Assembly (NCBI GenBank): GCA_964617565.1
Contig: CAZTYH010000011.1
Coordinates: forward strand, 1-53,914
Origin: JAKJGV01 sp964617565
GTDB lineage: Bacteria; Verrucomicrobiota; Kiritimatiellia; CAIQIC01; JAGNIJ01
Direction: 5' to 3'
DNA length: 53,914 bases
The notes under the pieces are model-generated. The model was not told the DNA's origin, did no database searches, and saw only the letters and a program-made list of their open reading frames with translations. Both the position numbers and the translations under genes were made by a program. This document shows, piece by piece, positions 24,758-34,800 of the stretch (its first letter is position 1; each line of letters begins with the position of its first letter).

Positions 24758-26004
24758 GATGCATCTGCCGATTTCTTGTCCTGACCGAACGCCGCAAACC
24801 AAACCGTACCCGCCGCGCCAAAGGCAAAGGCGGTCAGGAAATTGACTTTCGGATCAATCAGCCACAAGAACGCGCCGCCGAACGCCGCGAACGAAACCAC
24901 CACATCGCGCATCAGGTAATATAGCCCGAACATCGCCGCTTTGCGTCCCTCCGGCGCAAGATCCATGATCAACGCCTTTCGCGTCGGCTCTCCGAATTCC
25001 TTAAGCCCTCTCAGGACGAACGCCCCTACCAGCGGCCAGAAGGATTGGCAGAAAATGAGGGTCAGGGGGAACAGCGTGAAGAAGATGAACGTCATCACCA
25101 CAAACGGTTTCTTTGTCGTGCGGTCCGCCATCCACGCCACGGGGATATAGACCAGGATCGCCGTCGCCATTTCGATGCTGGTGAGAATCCCGAACTGAAA
25201 AGCCGAGACGGGCGAGGCGACGTGCTTCATCGCCCAGATGACAACGAACGCATAGGGCATTTGCTCGCAGAATCGGACGAGGATATCCGAGACGAGCAAA
25301 CGGCGCAGCGCCGGAGACATTTCACGGAACAAACGAAACGGATTCCGCTCCGCGCGCGGGCCTGTATCGCGAAGGTTCACATGGTCCGGAATCAATCGCT
25401 GCTGCATGAGGATCGCCACGACAGCCAGGCCCAGCGCGCCGACAAACGAGAGACGGACGCCCGTCGTTTCGCCCCATTGGTTGATGACGAGACCGCCGAG
25501 CAACGGACCCAACGCCATGGGGATGCGGCGCACGAGCGAATGCATGGACACTCCCATCGTCCGCTTGTTCTGCGGCAGAAGTCGCGAAACCATATCCATG
25601 GTTGCAGGCAGCGAGATAGCGGTCCACGAAAGGAAGAAGAAGGAGCCGACGATCACCGCGATCCACGAGGGAATCAGGATCACGATCAGAAAGCCCACCA
25701 TCGCCAGCAGATTGAACACCAGCAGCGCCCGCTTGGTTCCGAGGCGATCGGAAAGATATCCGCCGGGAAACGAGTAGAGCGCGGAAAGAAGGATATCGAG
25801 ACCGTTGAGCAGGCCGACGGAAAGAGCTCCGCCACCCAGCGCCATGAGGTAGATCGGCAGGAAGCGCTCAGCCATTCGCTCGCCCATTCCGACGAGGATG
25901 ACCATCGCGAGCAAACCGATCATGCCGCGGCTCAATCCGAGAAACGCAACGGCCGCGTGCGTGAGTCTACTTGACGGTTCCGCGCTATCCTTCCGCATGC
26001 TCAT
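24754..26004 (-). CDS. Major facilitator superfamily transporter
   Basis: A 416-residue inner-membrane transporter with about 12 TM segments and MFS motif A after TM2 (GGYLSDRLGTKRALL), plus its repeat in the second half (VAWMADRTTKKPF). The start is either ATG 26004 or ATG 25998; both overlap the end of the padR gene, so translation is coupled. The substrate is unknown. The PadR-MFS arrangement is typical of inducible drug or phenolic-compound export. Confidence 0.88.
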   Translation of the reverse strand: MSMRKDSAEPSSRLTHAAVAFLGLSRGMIGLLAMVILVGMGERMAERFLPIYLMALGGGALSVGLLNGLDILLSALYSFPGGYLSDRLGTKRALLVFNLLAMVGFLIVILIPSWIAVIVGSFFFLSWTAISLPATMDMVSRLLPQNKRTMGVSMHSLVRRIPMALGPLLGGLVINQWGETTGVRLSFVGALGLAVVAILMQQRLIPDHVNLRDTGPRAERNPFRLFREMSPALRRLLVSDILVRFCEQMPYAFVVIWAMKHVASPVSAFQFGILTSIEMATAILVYIPVAWMADRTTKKPFVVMTFIFFTLFPLTLIFCQSFWPLVGAFVLRGLKEFGEPTRKALIMDLAPEGRKAAMFGLYYLMRDVVVSFAAFGGAFLWLIDPKVNFLTAFAFGAAGTVWFAAFGQDKKSADAS

Positions 26005-26305
26005 TAAGCTCCCGCCACAATTCCGCCACTTGTTTGCGCACCAGCTTCAAGACCTTGCGCCCTTTCGGCGTCAGCGAATAACCCCGCGGGGCATGAAGTC
26101 CCGCGCCCTGAACGTGCTTGCTGGACAGCCACCCATGGCGCTCCATGCGCTTGAGCAACGGGTAGAGCGTGCCGGGGCTGACATCGTAGCCATGGCGCCG
26201 GAGTTCCTGCATCATCCAAAACCCGATCACCGGCTTCTCGGCCGCATGATGCAGGATATGCACTTTCCACAATCCCAACAGAATTTCGCGCGCGATTTCT
26301 TTCAT
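25985..26305 (-). CDS. PadR-family transcription regulator
   Basis: A 106-residue repressor from ATG 26305 (MKEIAREILLGLWKVHILHHA). The upstream part of the open frame (to 26455) is non-coding in character. Seen: PadR winged helix (VIGFWMMQELRRHGYDVSPGTLYPLLKRMERHGWL) and a short C-terminal dimerisation helix (RKVLKLVRKQVAELWRELNE). A perfect palindrome lies ten bases before its start codon, indicating autorepression of the padR-MFS-chrA operon. Confidence 0.93.
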   Translation of the reverse strand: MKEIAREILLGLWKVHILHHAAEKPVIGFWMMQELRRHGYDVSPGTLYPLLKRMERHGWLSSKHVQGAGLHAPRGYSLTPKGRKVLKLVRKQVAELWRELNEHAEG

Positions 26306-26314
26306 ACTAATACT

Positions 26315-26331
26315 ATTACGATATTCGTAAT
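26315..26331. promoter_or_regulatory. Probable PadR operator
   Basis: Perfect 7-bp inverted repeat ATTACGA-TAT-TCGTAAT, ten bases upstream of the padR start codon and overlapping the expected promoter region. Size and AT-rich dyad fit PadR-type binding sites. Confidence 0.7.
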
Positions 26332-26370
26332 TGATTTTCAAGAGCGTTCGCCCATGGTCCATTGAGTGGG

Positions 26371-26483
26371 TGTTGAAAAGTCGTCTGGCCTTCCCGCGTC
26401 GGGGGTGTGTCAAAGGCGGCGCGGAGCACCGCCCTGCGAAGAGCGAGGCCGGCAAGCCGCAGGACGGTCCTCCAAACCGTCCT
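26371..26483 (+). repeat. Dispersed repeat, copy 2, with terminal hairpin
   Basis: Starts TGTTGAAAAGTCGTCTGG, related to 9519-9548 (other strand), and ends with an 8-bp hairpin AGGACGGT / ACCGTCCT (26461-26483). No coding sequence is seen. It separates the divergent padR and tetR genes. Confidence 0.45.
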
Positions 26484-26511
26484 GAAAAGTGAATCTGACG
26501 CGGATTTTCAC

Positions 26512-26552
26512 TTGCCCCATGGCCCAGACACTTATATCATACGACCGTATGA
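26512..26552 (+). promoter_or_regulatory. Promoter and palindromic operator overlapping the tetR start codon
   Basis: TTGCCC (26512-26517), 17-base spacer and TATCAT (26535-26540) suggest a promoter. A perfect palindrome TCATACG-AC-CGTATGA (26537-26552) overlaps the -10 box and contains the ATG at 26549. Binding there by the TetR product would block RNA polymerase. The expected transcript start is nearly at the ATG, so the mRNA may be leaderless. Confidence 0.6.
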
Positions 26553-27196
26553 ATAAAGCCCTGAACCGTTCCGCTCGCAGGCCGCAGAAAACCCGACGGT
26601 GTATCCTGGAGGCGGCGGGCAGACTTTTTGCGCAACACGGCTTTCACGGCGTGGGATTCCGGGATATCGCGGCGGAGGCCGGGGTTTCGCTCCAGATGCC
26701 GAACCATCATTTCGGCAACAAGAAGAAATTGTTTTCGGAGTGCCTGCGGCATGTCTTTTCGGAACACGTGGACCTTAAGAGCCTGCTTGAGGAACCCCTC
26801 CGATCCGGGGGGAAACGACAAGCAAGGCGCGCGATTTTTCTCAAGTCGCGCGCCTGCTTTCTTGCCGTCAACCGGCCGGCCGGCCCGACTTCATGGTGCG
26901 GTGCCCTGCTCGGCCGGGCTCTCACCGAAAACCTGGTCGAAAGTCTGTCAGCGATGCAGGAGGGATTCCGCCCCGCCCGCGAATGGTTCGCTGCCGCGCT
27001 GCAAAGACTTCGACCCGGCCTGACGCCACAAGACTTTCTGCTCTGGTATATCTCGTTCTGGGCGCAAATCTCATTCTACAGCACCGCCCGCGTGGCCATC
27101 CTGGCGCGGATGGGACGCAAAGAATATCCGAGGCCGTTCCTGCTTCACGCCGCCGACTATTTCGCCAAGAGCATGCTTAACCAACTGGAGACCTGA
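26549..27196 (+). CDS. TetR-family transcription regulator
   Basis: A 215-residue regulator from ATG 26549 (MNKALNRSARRPQKTRR). The frame is open upstream to a GTG at 26489, but the palindrome and promoter argue for the later start. Seen: N-terminal HTH (ILEAAGRLFAQHGFHGVGFRDIAAEAGV ... HHFGNKKKLF) and an all-helical ligand-binding domain ending FAKSMLNQLET. The stop lies one base before the ATG of the giant FG-GAP protein, so regulator and exoprotein are on one mRNA. Confidence 0.9.
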   Translation: MNKALNRSARRPQKTRRCILEAAGRLFAQHGFHGVGFRDIAAEAGVSLQMPNHHFGNKKKLFSECLRHVFSEHVDLKSLLEEPLRSGGKRQARRAIFLKSRACFLAVNRPAGPTSWCGALLGRALTENLVESLSAMQEGFRPAREWFAAALQRLRPGLTPQDFLLWYISFWAQISFYSTARVAILARMGRKEYPRPFLLHAADYFAKSMLNQLET

Positions 27197-27197
27197 C

Positions 27198-30100
27198 ATG
27201 AAAACCCATCTGCGCGTTTTCGTCTTCTTTATGTGCGCGCCTTTCCTGGCACAAGCGCTCATTGTCACTAACACGAGCCCGCTCAACGCCGCCAACGATG
27301 TGGCGGTCTCGGCAAACCTTGTCGTGCAGTTCAGCACGAACGTGAACACGGAAACGGTGACGTCGAATCGCTTCTTCGCGCATTCGGCCCGGCGCGGATC
27401 CCGGTATGGCGCAATCTCGTTCAACGCCGCGACCAACGAGGCCACCTTGGATTTCGACGCCGACTTCGGGCCCGGTGAACAGGTATTCGCCTATGTCTCG
27501 CACGGCATCACTAACGCCGCAGGGACGACATCCGTCACGCCGCATGCGTGGACGTTCCACACCGCCGCGGGTGGTACGGCCCAGTTCGCGGAGAGCGGGC
27601 AGACCTTCACCGCGAAGGTCACGAGCGTGACCTTGGGCGACGTGAACGGGAACGGACATCTCGATACCGTCTTCGGTGTGGCGCAGCCGGGCACGAATTA
27701 TATGTGGGTGATGACCAACGACGGGCATGGCGTGTTCACTATGAGCCAGAGCGTGGGCAGTCTTTACATCGTCAAGTCAGCAATGGCGGATGTGGACCGC
27801 GACGGCGATCTGGACATGTTTCTTGCACACTTCTTCGCGCCCGCCTCGCTCTGGCTTAACGACGGTAGCGGCACGTTCACCAGAAGCGACCGGGTGCTGC
27901 CCGCCGCCAGCGTGATCGCTCCCGGCGACTTCAATGGCGACGGTTTCTGCGATCTCGCGCTGGCGGATGCTTTCAACGCCGCGCAGGTCGTAGTCTGCCT
28001 GAACGACACGCAGGGCGTGTTCACCAATGTTCGCTCGTACGCGGCGAGCGCCTACGCGGTCGATGTCGGCGACATGAACGGCGACGGCTACCTGGATATC
28101 GTGTCGGGGGCCCCCGCCAACAACACGGTCCTGTTGAACGACGGGACCGGCACCTTCAGCACGGGCTGGTCCGGCAGTGATGCTTTCCATGATGCCATGG
28201 CGATCGCGCTGGGCGATGTGAACGGCGACGGCCATCTGGACCAGGTGGCATCCGGCTGGTTCGGCACGGGCTCAGGCTACGGATTTCGTGTCATGACCAA
28301 CAATGGGAGCGGCATGCTCGCCGTGAGCCAGTTGGCCGCCGACTATTCGGTTCACGGCTCCTCCTGGGGCGTCACCCTGGGGGACCTGAACGGGGACGGC
28401 AGTCTGGACGTGGTTCTCGCGGGAGGCATTGACGGGTCCATCAATGCCACGATCTGGACCAACGACGGCACAGGCCTCTTCGGCGCCACGGGCCAGCAGT
28501 TCGGCCCTCACGGATACGAATGGGCTGTCTCCATCGCGCTGGGCGACGTGGACGGCGACGGGGCGCTGGATATCGCCATCAGCGACGAGGAAAGCACTCC
28601 CCGCCCGTTCTGGATCAACAACGCGCCCGAGATGCAGGTCCTGGGCACCAACGGCGCGGCGATCGGCGATCCGACCCTGCTCGTTTTCGAGCCCCCCGAC
28701 GCCGCCAAGGGCACCCGCATAGGTGAATTCCTGACCGGGCCGGCGGCGTTCACCAATCGGCTGACAATCACCAACAGCGGGCCGGGCACGTTGCGCCTGA
28801 GGCAGCAGCCGGTCGTTGACCGCCCGGACGCGGAGTGGTTCCGCGCAGGCAGTCTGCCCTCCTCCCTGCCGCCGGGAGGCACCGCTTCCCTCGACATCAT
28901 CTTCGTCCCGGGCCTCACCGGCTGGGGCGTGCTGACCGCGCGCGTATCCATCGCCAACATGGGCTGGCATCCGGCCACGCACGGCTACGAAACGAATATG
29001 GAGATATGGATCAGCGCCGCGGCTGTCCCGCCGCTCGCCGGCAATATCTATCCCGACGCCCCGGCCTTCGACATCGCCCACGGCGCCGACGTCTCGGTCC
29101 TGTTTGGCGAGGATCCGATGGAAGCAACAATCGGGTCCGACGTACTCTGCGTGTACGGGTCGCAAGGCGGCGTGTGGCGCGGCACGGTGTCCTATGATGC
29201 GGACGGCCGCGTCGCGTCGCTCTATCCGTCGAGCGATTACCGCCCCGGTGAGTTCATGACGGCGGGACTGCTCACGACCGTCAGCAATGCGGCGGGCACG
29301 AGGCGTTTCCGGCCCTTTGCGTGGTCGTTCCACGCACGGGCGCCGGACGGTACGGGCTACTTCACGCAGGCACCGGACCCGGCGATACCAAGGGATAACG
29401 CTTACGGCACGGCGCTGGCTGATCTCAACGGCGACGGCATCCTCGATGCCGTGGTGTACGTGCTGCAGCAGGGAAATGGCCAGCGGCTGTCGCTCGCGAT
29501 CAACGACGGAACGGGCAGGCTGGTGGAACACAGCGAACTCCGGGGGCCCGGCGACTACACCAGCATCCGCGCCCCGCGAACGCTTTCGGACCTCGACGGC
29601 GACGGCGACATAGACATCGTCGCGCTTATTGGCTCGCCAAGCACAAACGGTTTGGCTGTCTGGAAAAATGACGGGACCGGGATTTTCAGCAATTCCTTTC
29701 TCGATGTGTGGGGCAGCGCCGCCGCTGGACAACTCAAGACGGCGGACGTGAATGGCGATGGGTTTATGGATGTCGTCCTGGCCGCGTACGCGGTACAGAC
29801 GAATCTCCCCCCGATCTGGCTTAATGACGGAACCGGCCGGTTCTCGCCGGTGACCAACAACAGCTCCGGCCCGATGATCTTTCCCGCGACGTACTGGGGG
29901 TGCGAGATCGGCGACGTGAACGGCGACGGGGCCGTTGACCTCGTCTTCGGATCCAGCCCCGACCCCACGCCGAACCATTTGTCCGTCTGGTTCAATGACG
30001 GCCGCGGGCGTTTCATGGACAGCGGGCAGCAGTTGGATACCAACACCTCATGGAGCGTACACCTGGGCGATCTCAACGGAAACGGCCTCCTCGACATCCT

Positions 30101-31769
30101 GGCCGTGCGCGTCCGCGACGTTCGCGTCTGGACCAACGACGGCGCCGGCTTCTTCTCCCTCGCCACGGAAACAGCCCTGTCACCTAACATCGGGCAGTAC
30201 CACGGCCAGGGCTTGGCGGATCTGGACGGCGACGGAGACCTGGACACGATCGTCGGCGGGTGGGAATTGGACGCCAACCGGGTCCTGCTCAACGACGGGA
30301 CCGGTCAGTTCACGATCAGCGACGCCGAGATTGGCAACGGCGGGTGGCTGTACTCGAATATGGGCGACCTGAACGGCGACGGCGCTGTTGACTTGTTGAT
30401 GAGCCGGGTCAACGTCATCCCCGACCTCCAGGTGTGGCTGAACAAGACCCGCCCGAAGGCGGGGTTCGGCAAGGCGCTGCGGTTCGACGGTGTGGACGAT
30501 TACCTGCTGATGCCGGGCGTGCCGGCAAACCAGTTCTCTGGGAGCAACGACTTCACGATCGCGATGTGGGTGCGTCCGGAGACGAACGGAACACTCTACC
30601 GCATGTTCAGCTATTCCGCGGCCGAGCAACTGCGGGATGCCCTGACCGTGGAATCCACCGGCTGCGTGTCACTCGCCCTGGCAAAGGGCTCGTTCTCGGG
30701 GAACAGTCGCGCCGTATCCGCCACCGCCATTCCGTGGAACCGGTGGTCGCATGTCGCGGGTGTCAAGGACGGCGCCGCGCTCCGCGTCTACGTGAACGGC
30801 GTTCTGACCGGAACGGGCGTGGTCCACACCACCGTGATGAACGCTCCGGCTTCGACGAGCGACACGTACATCGCCGCCAGTGCCCTGCCCGTGAGCGGCT
30901 ACCTCCGCGGCGATCTCGACGAGATTCAGATATGGAACACGGCCTTGAGCGCCGCGCAGATCGCGGACTGGATGTATCGCGCTCCCGACCGGTCGCATCC
31001 CCGCATCACGAACCTCGTCGCCCACTTCGATTGCAACGAAGGCACGGCGCTCCGGACCACCAGCCGCGAGGGACCGCCGATCCAGGGCGATTTCTCCGGC
31101 GGCATGGATGAAACCGCGTGGATGGATTCCGATGTGCGCGACTGGCGGACGTGGGTGAACAATCCGCTTGAAGGATCGCTGGTCGGCAGCCACGCTGACG
31201 GGACCGGCAATCTCGCTTTCGAGATCGTGCAACAGAGCGCGTTCGGAACTGTTGAGGTCACCGCCGCCAACGCTTTCCAGTTCACCCCGCCGACGAATGC
31301 GTTTGGAACAAATCTCTTCACCTTCCAGGTAATCACCACCAACGGCATGACCTCTTCCGTCGCCACGGCTTATGTCATCGTCCCGCACGACTATGACGAG
31401 GACGAGATGCTCGACATCTGGGAGATCCATTACAGCCTTGATCCGTCCGATCCGTCTGATCGGTCAGATGATCCCGACGACGATTTCTTCTTGAATTACC
31501 AGGAGCACATTGCCGACACCGATCCGCGCAACAGCAACTCCTACTTCCGCCTGACGGGGATCGAGCCGACCAACTCGTTCGCCGTCGAGTTCATCTGCAC
31601 CAACTCGCGCGCGTACTCGTTGCAGTTCTCCACCAACTTGATTGATGGCGCATGGCTGGATATGGACGGCCAGACGAAGATCGTGGGCGAGGCCGGCGGA
31701 CTCATGTCGCTGACGGATACGAATGACGCGGTGCATAGGGCCTATCGGGTCGGGGTGTCGCTGCCATAG
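27198..31769 (+). CDS. Giant secreted protein: two Ig plus FG-GAP propeller units, LamG, C-terminal module
   Basis: A 1523-residue exported protein with signal peptide (MKTHLRVFVFFMCAPFLAQA) and RBS GGAG. Order: Big_5-like Ig domain (about 22-130), seven FG-GAP/VCBS calcium motifs of the DxNGDGxxD kind (about 142-474), an Ig-like ASH-type domain (about 485-605), a second Big_5-like domain (610-717), a second set of seven FG-GAP motifs (737-1085), a LamG/concanavalin-like lectin domain (about 1089-1262), a cadherin-like segment (about 1315-1395), an acidic calcium-binding stretch and a C-terminal domain (about 1449-1523) shared with the next gene. Likely a cell-surface or extracellular adhesin or glycan binder. 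It is co-transcribed with the TetR gene. Confidence 0.88.
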   Translation: MKTHLRVFVFFMCAPFLAQALIVTNTSPLNAANDVAVSANLVVQFSTNVNTETVTSNRFFAHSARRGSRYGAISFNAATNEATLDFDADFGPGEQVFAYVSHGITNAAGTTSVTPHAWTFHTAAGGTAQFAESGQTFTAKVTSVTLGDVNGNGHLDTVFGVAQPGTNYMWVMTNDGHGVFTMSQSVGSLYIVKSAMADVDRDGDLDMFLAHFFAPASLWLNDGSGTFTRSDRVLPAASVIAPGDFNGDGFCDLALADAFNAAQVVVCLNDTQGVFTNVRSYAASAYAVDVGDMNGDGYLDIVSGAPANNTVLLNDGTGTFSTGWSGSDAFHDAMAIALGDVNGDGHLDQVASGWFGTGSGYGFRVMTNNGSGMLAVSQLAADYSVHGSSWGVTLGDLNGDGSLDVVLAGGIDGSINATIWTNDGTGLFGATGQQFGPHGYEWAVSIALGDVDGDGALDIAISDEESTPRPFWINNAPEMQVLGTNGAAIGDPTLLVFEPPDAAKGTRIGEFLTGPAAFTNRLTITNSGPGTLRLRQQPVVDRPDAEWFRAGSLPSSLPPGGTASLDIIFVPGLTGWGVLTARVSIANMGWHPATHGYETNMEIWISAAAVPPLAGNIYPDAPAFDIAHGADVSVLFGEDPMEATIGSDVLCVYGSQGGVWRGTVSYDADGRVASLYPSSDYRPGEFMTAGLLTTVSNAAGTRRFRPFAWSFHARAPDGTGYFTQAPDPAIPRDNAYGTALADLNGDGILDAVVYVLQQGNGQRLSLAINDGTGRLVEHSELRGPGDYTSIRAPRTLSDLDGDGDIDIVALIGSPSTNGLAVWKNDGTGIFSNSFLDVWGSAAAGQLKTADVNGDGFMDVVLAAYAVQTNLPPIWLNDGTGRFSPVTNNSSGPMIFPATYWGCEIGDVNGDGAVDLVFGSSPDPTPNHLSVWFNDGRGRFMDSGQQLDTNTSWSVHLGDLNGNGLLDILAVRVRDVRVWTNDGAGFFSLATETALSPNIGQYHGQGLADLDGDGDLDTIVGGWELDANRVLLNDGTGQFTISDAEIGNGGWLYSNMGDLNGDGAVDLLMSRVNVIPDLQVWLNKTRPKAGFGKALRFDGVDDYLLMPGVPANQFSGSNDFTIAMWVRPETNGTLYRMFSYSAAEQLRDALTVESTGCVSLALAKGSFSGNSRAVSATAIPWNRWSHVAGVKDGAALRVYVNGVLTGTGVVHTTVMNAPASTSDTYIAASALPVSGYLRGDLDEIQIWNTALSAAQIADWMYRAPDRSHPRITNLVAHFDCNEGTALRTTSREGPPIQGDFSGGMDETAWMDSDVRDWRTWVNNPLEGSLVGSHADGTGNLAFEIVQQSAFGTVEVTAANAFQFTPPTNAFGTNLFTFQVITTNGMTSSVATAYVIVPHDYDEDEMLDIWEIHYSLDPSDPSDRSDDPDDDFFLNYQEHIADTDPRNSNSYFRLTGIEPTNSFAVEFICTNSRAYSLQFSTNLIDGAWLDMDGQTKIVGEAGGLMSLTDTNDAVHRAYRVGVSLP

Positions 31770-31873
31770 CAGCGCCACAGGTATGCTCTCTTGCAGACGA
31801 GAGGACAATGCTGATACAAAGATTTATCCATACGGAAGCCACGTCCTCATGGCGTGTAATAAGGGAGGATCCA

Positions 31874-34800
31874 ATGAAGTCCGTGTGTCGCTTCGCAGTT
31901 GGTTTATTTATTCTGTCATCTCTAACGCTCACGTCGTCTGGCCAACACCTATGGGAGCGTGAATCCGGAAAATTCGCTTTCAGTCCGGGCCTGTTCCCTA
32001 GCGTGGTTGTCGACGGCGACTACACCTTCGTTGTTGGCGTTAACACCGATGCCCCCCAGTTAGTCAAGCAGGGCAATCCCGTCATCGAGAAACTGGACCG
32101 TTTCGGGCGGCCGATGTGGTCCACCAACGGCACAGGCGTCCGCTGCAACTTGAAGGGAAACCAACTCTCATCCGTCGGACCCAATTTTCTTGATTGTCTT
32201 CCCGATGGCCAGGGGGGCGTCGTGGTCTTCTGGGCGCCGGTGGAAGGTGCCGAGCAGCGCCTTCTCAGCGCACAGCGGTTCTCCGCCGCCGGCGAGCGGC
32301 TCTGGGGCGACTATGGCAAGACGAACCTGGCCTATTGGGGCGGGACCATCCCCGATGAGAATATGATGGCACTGCTTCCGTCCGGCACGAACGGGATCGT
32401 GGCCGTGTGGCAGGTTGGGACGCACATCTGTATCCCCGTGGCCACCCTCTACGACTGGGAGGGAAACACCGTCTGGAGTAATCTGCCGTTCGGAACGGTC
32501 AGGGGAGAGAACATCATGGACGTATGTGCCGACGAGACAGGCGGAACCCTGTACGTGAAGCCCCTCGATGACGGCGATGAGGGCAGGTACTGCACGACGA
32601 TGGTGCAGCGCCTGGACGAGGACGGGACCATCCTGTGGGGCGACGGGGTCCCGTTGGCCGGACTATACGACCTGTACGATATACAAAAAACCTGGCCGCG
32701 GATTGCCGCGGACGGAACGGGCGGTGCCGTGGTGATCTACAACGACAAAGACCACCGTGGCAGCCTCTACGCCCAGCGCCTGGACGCCGACGGGAACTTC
32801 CTGTGGGATACCAACGGCGTTACGCTCTGCAATAATCCGACGACCCTGACCGTCATGGCCACGTGCGTCGTCCGCACCGCGCCGGACAACTGGGTCGCCG
32901 TCTGGTCGGACAACCGCACCGGCTACTACAACGTGTACGCCCAGAAGGTTAGCGGCACCGGCTCGGTCGAGTGGACGGAGAACGGCGTGCCCATCTGCAC
33001 CGTGCCCGCAAACCAAGCCTGGCAGGATCAATCGTTCGAATGGTCCAACAAGCAGCAGTTGCAGACAGTACCCGACGGCGAAGGCGGGATCTGGATCGCC
33101 TGGTTGAGCTCCTACGGCAACCAGAGCTATTACCTCCAGCATCTCGACGAGAACGGAAACGCCCTCCTGCCGGCAACGGCGCGTGGATATGCCGACGGGA
33201 TCCCGGTAAGCCGCGATGCTTCCGTTCAGGACGGATTCAGCCTCGCCGCGTGGCGCTCAAACGCAGTAGTTGCCGCGTGGGACACCGGTGACCTGGAAGT
33301 ACGCGTCGGCGCATTCTACAGCGGTACGCCCTCGATCATGTCGAGCCCGGCATCGGCTGCCACGCTCGGCACGACCCTCACCCTCTCCAACATGGGCGGC
33401 CTGTTGTTTCAGCCCGGCGCCCAGGTGTACCTCCAACGCCCCGGGGAGACGATTGTTGGCGCGATGGACGTCTCCATTGATGCGGCGGGCAACTTGACCT
33501 GCACCTTCAACTTCGGCGAGGACTGGACCGCGTGCGACAGTAGTCGCGCGTGGCGCGGCCTCGCATGCTCGGACGACGGCGCAAACTGGATCGCGAGCGC
33601 TTCAAGCGATACCCTCTATGTTTCGACGAACGCCGGCGCGACCTGGGCCGCGACCGCCGATTCTCTGAACTGGCGCGGCGTGACTTCCTCGTCCGACGGC
33701 CGAACGCTCCTGGGCGTTGTCTACGGCGGACCTATCTACATCTCCCGGGACTTCGGTGAGACCTGGGAGCCGCGCGATGCCTCCCGCAATTGGATGGTGG
33801 TCTCCTCTTCTTCCGACGCGCGATACCTCGTTGCCGCAGCGCTCAACGATACGCTTTACCGCTCCTCCGACTACGGCTGGACGTGGACTTCGGTTGAAAG
33901 CAACCGCCCGTGGTATGGCGTGGCTTGCTCTGATGACGGATCCCGATGGATCGCGGCCGCAGGCGGCCCGTCCTCTTCCAATCGTCTCGTCGTCTCCGAC
34001 GACTACGGCGAAACGTGGACGAACCGAGACGAAGAGCGCCAGTGGCGCGACGTGGCTTCGTCCGCCGACGGCCGCAAGCTCGCCGCGGTCGAGTACGGCG
34101 GAAGAATCTACATTTCCGGTGACTACGGCGTAACTTGGACCGCGCGGGATTCCGACCGCTACTGGACCGGCATCGCCTGCTCCTCCGACGGTGAACGCCT
34201 CGTCGCTTGCGCGGGGGGCTCCGCCTACTCGGATCAGATTTACGTGTCGAGCGACGGCGGGGTTACATGGACTGCCGGGGGACCGACGGAGAACTGGGTG
34301 CCGATCGCGTGTTCGGGCGATGGGCGCCGAATCGTCGCCGGCGACTACAACGGCCAGCTCTACACGCGCGTGCTGGAACCGGGGACCGGTCTGTGGCTCC
34401 TGACGGTCGAGAACTCGGACGGCCAGACCGCCAGCATGGCCTTCGACCTGCGGCCGACAACCTATCCACCGGACCAGCTTGGCAAATCCATCGAGCCGGG
34501 CTTGCAGCTTCTCGGCTGCCCGTTCGGCAGCCCGATCGCGCTGTCCGACCTCGCCCTCACCGGCGGCCAAAGTGGCGCAACCTTCTTCGAAGGTGACAAC
34601 ATCATGATCTACGACAACGCCAGCGGCTCGTTCAGCAACTACTGGCTGGATTCGTCGGGTGTGTGGGTTGACAACAGCGGCCCGGTGACGAACGTGACGA
34701 TCCAACCCGGCGATGGGTTCTGGTATCGCAGCCGCGGCGGCAGTTCGTTCAACTGGAACGAACCGAGNNNNNNNNNNNNNNNNNNNNNNNNNNNNNNNNN

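Noticed and set aside
28272..29978. 568-codon open frame on the minus strand opposite the FG-GAP gene
   Set aside because: Its product is made of recurring VAVHVA/HVAQRD phrases that mirror the DxNGDG repeats on the other strand. No start signal, signal peptide or family is seen.
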